Source: CAHJWH01 sp965198905 (lineage in GTDB: Bacteria; Pseudomonadota; Alphaproteobacteria; Caulobacterales; Caulobacteraceae). From it: a stretch of DNA of 64,000 nt. A program made the translations under genes and the position numbers. The DNA is taken from positions 2,294,001-2,358,000 of the forward strand of contig OZ240678.1 in NCBI GenBank assembly GCA_965198905.1, read 5' to 3'. Positions 41,121-49,762 of this stretch are shown in pieces (within the stretch, counting starts at the first letter, position 1; every line of letters begins with the position of its first letter). The notes under the pieces were generated by a model. That model had not been told where the DNA came from and ran no database searches. It saw only the letters and a list, made by a program, of their open reading frames with translations.

Positions 41121-41645
41121 ATGGCATGGCAATCGCGCTACAAACTGGTCAAGCAGACCGCTCCCGTCTGGCTGCTTTGGGCGGCGGGCCTCTCGGCGCT
41201 GATGCTCGTCATCGCCCACGCCTTCCAGACCTTCGGCCATATGGCGCCCTGCGAGCTGTGTCTGGATCAACGGGACGGATACTGGACCGAGGTGTTCGTG
41301 GCCGGCGGCGGCTACGCCGTGGCGCGGTGGAAGGTGTCGCTGTCGCGCTTGCTGCTGCTGCTGGCGGCGGCCGTGTTCGGCGTCGAGACGATCCTGGCGG
41401 CCTACCACGCCGGGGTGGAGTGGAAGTGGTGGCCGGGGCCGATCGCCTGCACCGGGACCCACGCCACCGTGTCGGCCGCCCAGATGTCGGCCCTGCTCAG
41501 CGGGGTTAAGGTTCACATGGTCCGCTGCGACGAGGCGGCATGGCGGTTGTTCGGGGTCTCCATGGCCGGATGGAACGCCTTGGCCGCCCTGGCGCTCACC
41601 CTCGCCACCCTGGCGGCCTTCCGCCGCGTGAAGAGGCCCCGATGA
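41121..41645 (+). CDS. dsbB: DsbB-like disulfide bond formation protein
   Basis: 174 residues with four membrane helices. Cysteines sit in the places expected for DsbB: CELCLDQRDGYW after the first helix, and a second pair in the later periplasmic loop (CTGTHATVS and VRCDEAAWRL). DsbB reoxidises DsbA and passes electrons to ubiquinone. It overlaps coq7 as ATGA, and Coq7 makes ubiquinone, so the operon links the quinone with a quinone user. No dsbA is nearby. Confidence 0.88.
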   Translation: MAWQSRYKLVKQTAPVWLLWAAGLSALMLVIAHAFQTFGHMAPCELCLDQRDGYWTEVFVAGGGYAVARWKVSLSRLLLLLAAAVFGVETILAAYHAGVEWKWWPGPIACTGTHATVSAAQMSALLSGVKVHMVRCDEAAWRLFGVSMAGWNALAALALTLATLAAFRRVKRPR

Positions 41646-42208
41646 GTGCACCCGTCCCCCCCGCAACACGTCCCGGCCGAGGCGCGGATCGCGCCCGGCT
41701 GGCGGAAATCCTGCGGGTGGACCATGCGGGTGAACTCGGGGCCGTGGCGATCTACCAGGGCCAGCGGGCGGTGTTCGCCGCTCTCGACAAGCCACCGCCC
41801 CTGGCCGCAGAGGTCGAGGAGATGGCCGCGCACGAGGCGGTGCATCTGGCCGCCTTCGATCGGCTGCTGACCGCGCGAGGCGTGCGGCCGACGGTGCTGA
41901 CGCCGCTTTGGCGGCTGGCTGGCTTCGCCCTGGGCGCCGGGACCGCCCTGATGGGCGAAAAGGCCGCCCACGCCTGCACCGAAGCGGTGGAGACCGTGAT
42001 CGAGCAGCACTACGCCGACCAGATCGAGGAACTGCGCGTCCGGGAGCCCGAACTGGCGCAGGAACTGTCCGGTTATCGCGAAGATGAACTCGGCCATCGC
42101 GACCGGGCGATCGCTGGAGGCGCGCGCGAAGCGCCAGGCTACGCTGTCTTGTCGGCGGTGATCGGAGCCGGCTGCCGTGCGGCGATCCGGCTCGCCGAAA
42201 AAATCTGA
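41642..42208 (+). CDS. coq7: Coq7-type demethoxyubiquinone hydroxylase
   Basis: 188 residues. The di-iron carboxylate ligands are visible in LRVDHAGELGAVAIYQGQ, EMAAHEAVHLAAFDRLL (ExxH), TEAVETVIEQHYADQIEEL and YREDELGHRDRAIAGG (ExxH). It hydroxylates demethoxyubiquinone near the end of ubiquinone synthesis at the inner membrane. The ATG at 41642 overlaps the dsbB stop. Its stop codon overlaps the first GANTC site of the ctrA control region. Confidence 0.93.
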   Translation: MSAPVPPATRPGRGADRARLAEILRVDHAGELGAVAIYQGQRAVFAALDKPPPLAAEVEEMAAHEAVHLAAFDRLLTARGVRPTVLTPLWRLAGFALGAGTALMGEKAAHACTEAVETVIEQHYADQIEELRVREPELAQELSGYREDELGHRDRAIAGGAREAPGYAVLSAVIGAGCRAAIRLAEKI

Positions 42209-42366
42209 GTCAGATCAGACTCTTGGCATCTTTTGTCACAACGATTCATTCTCCGGAATCAAAACCTTAACGGCGGCGCTTGCGACGGCGTGGCAAATCA
42301 CCGATGCTCCGTTCCGGAGACGGTTTCGGATTAACTCTTCGTAAGCGAGTTGGCCTTTAACCTTAC
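42207..42366 (+). promoter_or_regulatory. ctrA control region: four GANTC sites and CtrA-box-like motifs
   Basis: GANTC sites at 42207-42211 (GAGTC), 42218-42222 (GACTC), 42243-42247 (GATTC) and 42256-42260 (GAATC) lie within 54 bases. TTAA occurs at 42267, TTAA-N7-TAAG at 42331-42345, and TTTAACCTTAC at 42356-42366. In Caulobacter ctrA P1 is GANTC-methylation-sensitive and P2 is CtrA-activated; the layout here (GANTC cluster upstream, CtrA motifs nearer the gene) agrees with that. Transcription starts are not determined. Confidence 0.75.
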
Positions 42367-42442
42367 CCAAGGATGGATCGAGCTGCGGCGCGTTGGTGCG
42401 CGCCCGGGCGGTTCAGGGCCGTGGCGGGGCTGGAGACGATCC

Positions 42443-43144
42443 ATGCGGGTTCTTCTGATCGAGGACGACAGCGCCACAGCGCAGAGCATCGAGCTGATGC
42501 TGAAGTCCGAAGGCTTTAACATCTACACCACAGACCTCGGGGAAGAGGGCGTGGATCTGGGCAAGATATACGACTACGACCTGATCCTGCTAGACCTAAA
42601 TCTGCCCGACATGAGCGGGCTGGACGTGCTGCGTCAGCTACGCGTGGCCAAGATCAACACGCCGATCATGATCCTTTCAGGGTCCACCGAAATCGACACC
42701 AAGGTGAAAACCTTTGGCGGCGGGGCTGACGACTATCTCACCAAGCCTTTCCATAAGGACGAGCTTGTCGCCCGCATCCACGCCGTGGTGCGTCGGTCTA
42801 AGGGCCACGCCCAGTCCGTCATCACCACTGGCGACATCCTGGTGAACCTGGACGCCAAGACGGTCGAGGTGAACGGCAACCGCGTCCATCTGACGGGCAA
42901 GGAATACCAGATGCTGGAGCTGCTCTCCCTGCGGAAGGGCACGACCCTGACCAAGGAGATGTTCCTGAACCATCTTTACGGCGGCATGGACGAGCCCGAG
43001 CTGAAGATTATTGACGTCTTCATCTGCAAGCTGCGCAAGAAACTGTCCGCCGCCACCGGCGGGTACAACCATATCGAGACGGTCTGGGGCCGCGGCTACG
43101 TCCTGCGCGACCCCAATGAGAACGCCGCAGCCTCCGCGGCCTAG
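42443..43144 (+). CDS. ctrA: Cell-cycle master regulator CtrA
   Basis: 233 residues. It has a receiver domain (MRVLLIEDDSATAQSIELML, phospho-acceptor in DLILLDLNLPDMSGL) and an OmpR-type winged helix (VHLTGKEYQMLELLSLRKGT, LTKEMFLNHLYGGMDEPELK, ETVWGRGYVLRDP). These segments are almost identical to Caulobacter CtrA. Phospho-CtrA binds TTAA-N7-TTAA, represses the replication origin and activates flagellar, methylation and division genes. The terminal Ala-Ala is the known ClpXP recognition tail. The ATG at 42443 matches the family start. Upstream lie GANTC and CtrA-like sites. Confidence 0.98.
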   Translation: MRVLLIEDDSATAQSIELMLKSEGFNIYTTDLGEEGVDLGKIYDYDLILLDLNLPDMSGLDVLRQLRVAKINTPIMILSGSTEIDTKVKTFGGGADDYLTKPFHKDELVARIHAVVRRSKGHAQSVITTGDILVNLDAKTVEVNGNRVHLTGKEYQMLELLSLRKGTTLTKEMFLNHLYGGMDEPELKIIDVFICKLRKKLSAATGGYNHIETVWGRGYVLRDPNENAAASAA

Positions 43145-43161
43145 GTGCTTCTCGCCGCGGC

Positions 43162-43491
43162 TTAGTAGCCGCGGTCGTTGTGCTTCTTGCGATGAATCGC
43201 CCCGCTGATCCGGTTCTCCTGACGCTTCAGCGCCAAGCCCTGGCTGTAGCTCAGCCGGCCGCTATTGCGGGCGCGCATCCGGTCTTCGCGATTGTGCAGG
43301 CGATCCTCGCGACGCTCCAGGTGATGCGTTTCACGCTCCGTGAGCGCCCCGCTGCGCACCCCTTGATCGATCCGGCGATCCTGGTTGTCTTCGCGTTGGT
43401 AAACGGACTGTGCGCTGGCGACGGTGGTGAAGAGTGGCATCGCTGTCGCCAGAGTAGCGAAGGCGGCGAGGCCGAGAATGAGGCGGTTCAT
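43162..43491 (-). CDS. Hypothetical secreted basic protein
   Basis: 109 residues. A signal peptide (MNRLILGLAAFATLATAMPL through TTVASAQ) precedes a highly charged mature part. That part has QREDNQDRRIDQGVRSGALT, ERETHHLERREDRLHNRED and SYSQGLALKRQENRISGAIH. The two repeat-like RxxRIxxGxxSGxLTxxE segments occur in many small periplasmic proteins of unknown function. It lies 17 bases past the ctrA stop on the opposite strand. No pathway can be assigned. Confidence 0.7.
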   Translation of the reverse strand: MNRLILGLAAFATLATAMPLFTTVASAQSVYQREDNQDRRIDQGVRSGALTERETHHLERREDRLHNREDRMRARNSGRLSYSQGLALKRQENRISGAIHRKKHNDRGY

Positions 43492-43585
43492 AAAAGCTCC
43501 AGATCATCGTTTGGTCAGAGTTGACCCTTCCGCATCTTGGCGGCGATCCAATGCATAATCCCTGAGCTTGGCCGATAGCTCCCGT

Positions 43586-44164
43586 TCATCCGTCGGACTT
43601 GGCCTTGAACCTCAGAAAGCTGACTTCCGCCACCCCGTAACGGCGCTGGTCTAGCAACTCGAACGCCGAGGACGAGAGGGCCGGTTCGCCGGGACCCCGT
43701 TCCAGCATCACGGCGGCTTCAGGCTCCAGCCACCCGCCGTTTACCAGCTCCGTCAGCGCCCGTTCTCCCATCCCGCGGCCGTAAGGCGGATCGAGGAAGG
43801 CGAAGCGGAAGGCCGGCCCGGTGCTCGCAGGACGTGGGCCGAGGTCCGTGGCGTCGCGGCGATGGATGCGCGTCGATCCGAATAGGCCCAGCGCCTCGAT
43901 GTTGTCGCGGATCGCACCGCGGGCCGCCTCGTCTGTCTCCACGAACAGGCAGAACGCCCCTCCGCGCGACAGCGCCTCAAGCCCCAGGCCGCCCGAGCCC
44001 GCAAACAGGTCGATGACGCGCGCGCCGTGCAAGCCCGGTGACCAGGGTGCGTGCTCCAGGATATTGAACACCGCCTGGCGCGCCCGGTCCGATGTGGGGC
44101 GGGTGGTGGTGTTTTGGGGTGCAAGGATCGGCCGGCCGCGGAACTGGCCCGAGGTGATGCGCAT
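43586..44164 (-). CDS. rsmD: 16S rRNA (guanine-N2) methyltransferase RsmD
   Basis: 192 residues. It starts MRITSGQFRGRPILAPQNTT, the typical RsmD opening. The SAM motif is VIDLFAGSGGLGLEALSRGG, and the catalytic NPPY-like motif is FAFLDPPYGRGMG. It methylates G966 of 16S rRNA. It follows the rluB-type gene by 15 bases in the same direction, a common alphaproteobacterial pair. Confidence 0.94.
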   Translation of the reverse strand: MRITSGQFRGRPILAPQNTTTRPTSDRARQAVFNILEHAPWSPGLHGARVIDLFAGSGGLGLEALSRGGAFCLFVETDEAARGAIRDNIEALGLFGSTRIHRRDATDLGPRPASTGPAFRFAFLDPPYGRGMGERALTELVNGGWLEPEAAVMLERGPGEPALSSSAFELLDQRRYGVAEVSFLRFKAKSDG

Positions 44165-44179
44165 GGCGGGGAGCGGCTC

Positions 44180-45373
44180 TCAGCGGGGCGCGCGGGGGGA
44201 CCTGGGCGCGCGGGGCGGGCGAGCCGTGGCCTTGCCCGACGGCCGACGGGTCGGGCCCGCGGTCCTTGGCGCAACGCCCGGCTTGGTGACGGCCGGGCGA
44301 GCGTGGACGATGGCGTCCGCGGCGGGTCCTTCGGACTTGCGCTTGGCGGCCGCCGCCTTGCGCTTGCCGGAGGCGGGGGGGTGGGGGTTCAGCTTCTTGG
44401 CGGGTTTCGCCCAGCCGGGCTTGTAGACCTTCTTCGGCGCCGCCGCGATCACGCCGCCGTCGCCGACCGGCACGGCCGCTTCCCGTCGCTTCGGCGTCGC
44501 GAGGGTCAACGGCGTGGCGGCGCGGGCGCCGGTAGGCAGGTCCTCCGGGGCGATGTAGGCCGCCAGCTGCTCGCGGATCACCCGGGGCCCGACCTCCTCC
44601 AGCGCTCCGAGCGGCAGGGTGGTCAGGGCGAAGGGGCCGTAAGCGAGGCGCACCAGCCGGTTCACCTTCAGCCCCAGGGCCTCCAGCACCCGGCGCACTT
44701 CGCGATTCTTGCCTTCGTGAAGCGAGACGCTGATCCAGCAATTGGCGCTGGAGCCCTCGGTGTAGCCGTCCTTGCGCTGCACCTTGTCCAACCGCGCCCG
44801 GATCGGACCGTACGCGACGCCCTCCACGGTGATCCCGTCCTTAAGCCCATCGAGCATCTCCTGGGTGGCGCGGCCGTACGCCCGGGCCCGGTACTGGCGC
44901 ACGAGGGCGTTGGCCGGCAGTTCCAGCGCCCGGGCCAGGCCGCCGTCGTTGGTCAGCAGCAGCAAGCCCTCGGTATTCAGATCGAGTCGCCCGACCGAGA
45001 TCACCCGGGGCAGGCCTGCGGGCAGGGCCTCGAACACGGTGGGCCGTCCCTGCGGGTCCTTGTGGCTGGTCACCAGCCCTACCGGCTTGTGATAGCGCCA
45101 GACCCGCGTCGGCTCGCTCGCGGCCACCGGCTTGCCGTCCACCAGCAGCACGTCGCCCGACCCGACCTTCACCGCAGGCGTGTCCAGCGTGACGCCGTTC
45201 AGCCGCACGCGGCCGTCCGCGATGTAGCGCTCCACCTCGCGACGCGACGCGACACCGGCCCGCGCCAGCGCCTTGGCCACGCGCTCGCCGCCGCCGGCTT
45301 CTTCGCCGGGGTCTGCGGTTGCGGCTTGACGGGAGGAGGGCGGCGCCTTCGGCTGCCCGGTGTGATCGACCAT
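44180..45373 (-). CDS. rluB: RluB-type large-subunit rRNA pseudouridine synthase
   Basis: 397 residues. An S4 RNA-binding domain (ERVAKALARAGVASRREVER) is followed by a pseudouridine synthase domain with the catalytic Asp in SVGRLDLNTEGLLLLTNDGG and SLHEGKNREVRRVLEALGLK. The last 110 or so residues are a Lys/Arg/Pro/Ala-rich disordered tail, longer than in most RluB. It isomerises a uridine of 23S rRNA (U2605 in E. coli). The ATG at 45373 was selected because the frame above it is antisense to tadA. It is divergent from tadA, with starts 13 bases apart. Confidence 0.92.
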   Translation of the reverse strand: MVDHTGQPKAPPSSRQAATADPGEEAGGGERVAKALARAGVASRREVERYIADGRVRLNGVTLDTPAVKVGSGDVLLVDGKPVAASEPTRVWRYHKPVGLVTSHKDPQGRPTVFEALPAGLPRVISVGRLDLNTEGLLLLTNDGGLARALELPANALVRQYRARAYGRATQEMLDGLKDGITVEGVAYGPIRARLDKVQRKDGYTEGSSANCWISVSLHEGKNREVRRVLEALGLKVNRLVRLAYGPFALTTLPLGALEEVGPRVIREQLAAYIAPEDLPTGARAATPLTLATPKRREAAVPVGDGGVIAAAPKKVYKPGWAKPAKKLNPHPPASGKRKAAAAKRKSEGPAADAIVHARPAVTKPGVAPRTAGPTRRPSGKATARPPRAPRSPRAPR

Positions 45374-45385
45374 GACCTTATAAAC

Positions 45386-45889
45386 ATGCGCATCGCGCTC
45401 GACTTGGCGCAAGCCGCGGCGCTGGCCGGCGAAACGCCCGTGGGAGCCGTGGTGGTCGACCCCGCGTCGGGGGAGGTGATCGCGCGCGCCCACAACGCCC
45501 CCATCGCCCTGCACGACCCCACCGCCCACGCCGAGGTCCGCGCGCTGCGGATGGCGGGCAAGCGGGTGGGCAATTATCGCCTCACCGGGCTGTGGCTTTA
45601 TGTGACGCTGGAGCCCTGCGCCATGTGCGCCGGCGCGATCAGTCACGCGCGCATCGGACGGCTGATCTACGGCGCGGCCGACGCCAAGGGCGGCGCCGTA
45701 GCGCACGGTCCGCGCCTGTTCGAGCAGCCGACATGCCACTGGCGGCCGCAGGTTAGCACCGGGGTGCTGGCGGAGGAGGGGGCGGCGCTGCTGCAGGACT
45801 TCTTCAGGGCCCGGCGCGCGTCGTCCGCCTCACCAAACGTGGGTTCTTCGAGACGCCCCCTCGGGGCTCCTCAGGATGACGAGCTATGA
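45386..45889 (+). CDS. tadA: tRNA-specific adenosine deaminase TadA with repeat-derived tail
   Basis: 167 residues. The zinc and catalytic motifs are HDPTAHAEVRALR (HAE) and LEPCAMCAGAISHARI (PCxxC). It deaminates A34 to inosine in tRNA-Arg(ACG), an essential step. The family core ends near ALLQDFFRARR. The following 20 or so residues (including GSSRRPLGAPQDDEL) are encoded by a dispersed repeat that begins at about 45844 and supplies the TGA. The start is only 13 bases from the divergent rluB start. Confidence 0.93.
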   Translation: MRIALDLAQAAALAGETPVGAVVVDPASGEVIARAHNAPIALHDPTAHAEVRALRMAGKRVGNYRLTGLWLYVTLEPCAMCAGAISHARIGRLIYGAADAKGGAVAHGPRLFEQPTCHWRPQVSTGVLAEEGAALLQDFFRARRASSASPNVGSSRRPLGAPQDDEL

Positions 45890-45952
45890 GGGTCGCAAAT
45901 CTTCGTCATACTTGAGGAGGCCTCTCGAAGAGGGACCGTCTCGAAGCACGCC
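45844..45952. repeat. Dispersed composite repeat, family A, copy 3
   Basis: About 109 bp matching copies at 141 and 30616. Its left half is translated as the end of tadA, and its right end stops eight bases before the GNAT gene's stop codon. Confidence 0.85.
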
Positions 45953-45959
45953 GTTCCGC

Positions 45960-46550
45960 TCAGTTCGACATCTCGGCGAGGCGCTGCTGCAGCCGCTCGC
46001 GCACCTGCGGCCAGTCGTCGTCGATGATGGAGAACACCACCGTCTCGCGCGCCTCGCCATTCCAGAGGATTTTCTGCTTCCGCAGCACGCCCTCGCGTAT
46101 CGCGCCTAGCTTGGCGATGGCGGCCTGGCTGCGCAGGTTGCGACCGTCGGTGCGGATCTCCACCCGGATGGCCCCGCCCTCGAAAGCATGGCTCAGCATA
46201 ACGAGCTTCATGTCCGGATTGACGCCGCTGGAGCGGGCGTCGGCGTGCAGGAAGGTCGACCCGATCTCCAGACCGCAGTTCACCGGGTCGACATGCAGGA
46301 AGCTGGTCGTTCCGACGATCCGCCCGTCCGTCTTGCGCTCTACCGCATAGGCGATCCGGCCGTCCGTCGCCGCGTCGGCTGACGCCTTGGTCCACCAGCC
46401 GTCGAACCGCTCGCCCCGGGCGCTCGACGCCATGATGTCCCAGGCCGGATCCTCGCCGGCGATGGCCTCGCGAAGTCGCTCCCGCAGGCTGTCGGTCAGC
46501 GGCTCCAGCCGCACGAAGCGACCGATCAGGGATGTCGGCGCAAGCTTCAT
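45960..46550 (-). CDS. GNAT family N-acetyltransferase
   Basis: 196 residues of the RimJ/RimL type. SLIGRFVRLEPLTDSLRERL opens the fold, IVGTTSFLHVDPVNCGLEIG forms the core strands, and IRVEIRTDGRNLRSQAAIAK with LGAIREGVLRKQKIL is typical. It transfers acetyl from acetyl-CoA to an unknown amine, perhaps a protein N-terminus or small molecule. It is divergent from groES. Confidence 0.88.
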   Translation of the reverse strand: MKLAPTSLIGRFVRLEPLTDSLRERLREAIAGEDPAWDIMASSARGERFDGWWTKASADAATDGRIAYAVERKTDGRIVGTTSFLHVDPVNCGLEIGSTFLHADARSSGVNPDMKLVMLSHAFEGGAIRVEIRTDGRNLRSQAAIAKLGAIREGVLRKQKILWNGEARETVVFSIIDDDWPQVRERLQQRLAEMSN

Positions 46551-46621
46551 CTGATGGTCACACCCCGGCCTCGTTTCCGCCCTGGGCGATATCATAGGTC
46601 TACGTCATCGGCGCGCCTTGC

Positions 46622-46650
46622 CTTGACTTGGAAAGGCCTCGGCCATACAT
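46622..46650 (+). promoter_or_regulatory. Heat-shock (sigma-32-like) promoter of groESL
   Basis: CTTGAC at 46622-46627 and CCATACAT at 46643-46650, 15 bases apart, resemble the RpoH consensus CTTGAAA and CCCATnT. It lies about 95 bases before groES, directly upstream of a CIRCE-like operator. Confidence 0.55.
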
Positions 46651-46660
46651 ATTGGCTTCG

Positions 46661-46687
46661 TTAGCACTCTCCGTCGCCGGCTGCTAA
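46661..46687. promoter_or_regulatory. CIRCE-like operator (HrcA binding site)
   Basis: TTAGCACTC, nine bases, GGCTGCTAA. The left half is a perfect match to the CIRCE consensus and the right half matches seven of nine. It sits between the promoter and groES, as in Caulobacter groESL, where HrcA represses. Confidence 0.85.
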
Positions 46688-46743
46688 CAGCTGGCTGATG
46701 GGGGTGGCGACGAACCTTTCAATCCCATACAGGAGACCATCGC

Positions 46744-47058
46744 ATGGCGTTTCGTCCTCTAGGCGACCGCGTTCTGGTGAAGCGCGTCGAAGAAGAAGCC
46801 AAGACCAAGGGTGGGATCATCATCCCCGACACCGTCAAGGAAAAGCCCCAGGAAGGCGAAGTCGTAGCCGTAGGTCCGGGCGCCCGTGATGACAGCGGCA
46901 AGCGCGTCGACATGGAGCTGAAGGCCGGTGACCGCATCCTGTTCGGCAAGTGGTCGGGCAGCGAAGTGAAGATCGAAGGTGAAGACCTGATTATTATGAA
47001 GGAATCCGACGTTCTTGGCGTCGTCGACGCCCCGGCTTCCCTCAAGGCCGCCGCTTAA
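46744..47058 (+). CDS. groES: Co-chaperonin GroES
   Basis: 104 residues. It starts MAFRPLGDRVLVKRVEEEAK and has the mobile loop around TKGGIIIPDTVKEKPQEGEV and the roof-loop segment LKAGDRILFGKWSGSEVKIE. It caps the GroEL cylinder. A long-range ribosome site (CAGGAGACC) precedes the ATG. GroEL begins 65 bases downstream in the same operon. Confidence 0.98.
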   Translation: MAFRPLGDRVLVKRVEEEAKTKGGIIIPDTVKEKPQEGEVVAVGPGARDDSGKRVDMELKAGDRILFGKWSGSEVKIEGEDLIIMKESDVLGVVDAPASLKAAA

Positions 47059-47123
47059 ACCTTCCCTCACCGGCTGCTGAGCAGCCGGCTTTTTCATCCA
47101 CTTGACGAAAAGAAGTAAACCAC

Positions 47124-48764
<1,641 letters not shown>

Positions 48765-48813
48765 GTCCTACCCTGGGGCTTGCTCCGGGGATCGTTCTAC
48801 GTGTCGAGACGAG

Positions 48814-48845
48814 AAGGCCGGAGCGGTGACGCTCCGGCCTTTTTC
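48814..48845 (+). terminator. groESL terminator
   Basis: A perfect 12-bp stem (48814-48825 with 48830-48841, GTGA tetraloop) followed by TTTTC. Confidence 0.9.
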
Positions 48846-48915
48846 GTTCATATGACGTCAAGATTGCTGGTACCAAGGGCGGGTCGAACCCTACTGACGC
48901 CGCAAGGAACGCCGC

Positions 48916-49704
48916 TTGCCAACTCCCGCCGTCGGCGTATCGCGTCCTTCCCAAGAACGGCTTACGGCGGAACAGGCCAGCCTTAGGGTTCGTGAGCAGA
49001 CGTGGGGATTGACGTTCGAGATCGTCCCCGGCCTGTGGAGTGCGGGCCGGTTCGAGATGCATGCCTCGGCCGCTTGCGATGCCCTAGGCGTGCCAGCCAA
49101 CCTGTCAGGTCTGCGCGGCCTGGACGTCGGAGCGTGGGACGGCCCGATCACCTTCGAGCTTGAACGCCGCGGGGCGCAGGCGCACGCCCTGGACATCCAG
49201 GATCCCAAACGGGTCGGATTCGATTTGGCGCGGGCGATCATCGGCTCCCGCGCGGTCCACTATCAAGCATCGGTCTACCAGCTTCCGTTTGCGCCTCTGG
49301 AGCAACTTGACCTTATCGTCTTCAGGGGTGTGCTCTACCACCTGAAATATCCAATACTTGCGCTAGAGCGTTTATCGGCATCCTTGAAGATCGGTGGAGT
49401 GCTGTATTTCGAGACGGAATCCTTGCTAAACTACGCAGAGGATATGCAGGGGTTACCGATTGAGCTGGATGTCGCGGCTCTAAACGCGACGGGGGTGCCG
49501 TTGTGCCTGTCTTATCCAAACAATTACAAAGCTTCGAGTAACTGGTTCATACCAAACCCGGCTTGTCTCACGGGATGGCTGGAGGTTTCCGGCTTTCAGG
49601 TCGGCGACTTGAGCACATGGGAGGGGGAGGCGAATGGACAACGCATCTACGGTTCCGCCGTCAAGGTTCGAGAACCAATTGAGATCGAGCACGCTCTCTT
49701 CTAA
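48916..49704 (+). CDS. SAM-dependent methyltransferase (CmoB-like, DUF1698 type)
   Basis: 262 residues. The SAM motif is LRGLDVGAWDGPITFELERR, with AQAHALDIQDPKRVGFDLAR and LDLIVFRGVLYHLKYPILAL, a layout close to CmoB-like enzymes that act on small molecules or tRNA wobble uridine. It lacks CmoB's N-terminal extension, so tRNA modification is unlikely. The second half (from about 49380) is less GC-rich than the flanking genes. It is followed by an FkbM methyltransferase, so the pair may decorate a glycan or lipid. Confidence 0.8.
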   Translation: MPTPAVGVSRPSQERLTAEQASLRVREQTWGLTFEIVPGLWSAGRFEMHASAACDALGVPANLSGLRGLDVGAWDGPITFELERRGAQAHALDIQDPKRVGFDLARAIIGSRAVHYQASVYQLPFAPLEQLDLIVFRGVLYHLKYPILALERLSASLKIGGVLYFETESLLNYAEDMQGLPIELDVAALNATGVPLCLSYPNNYKASSNWFIPNPACLTGWLEVSGFQVGDLSTWEGEANGQRIYGSAVKVREPIEIEHALF

Positions 49705-49762
49705 ACAGGCGTTATTCTAAAAATTCTCAAAAATGGACTATATACAGTAGGGAAGGCGAGTG

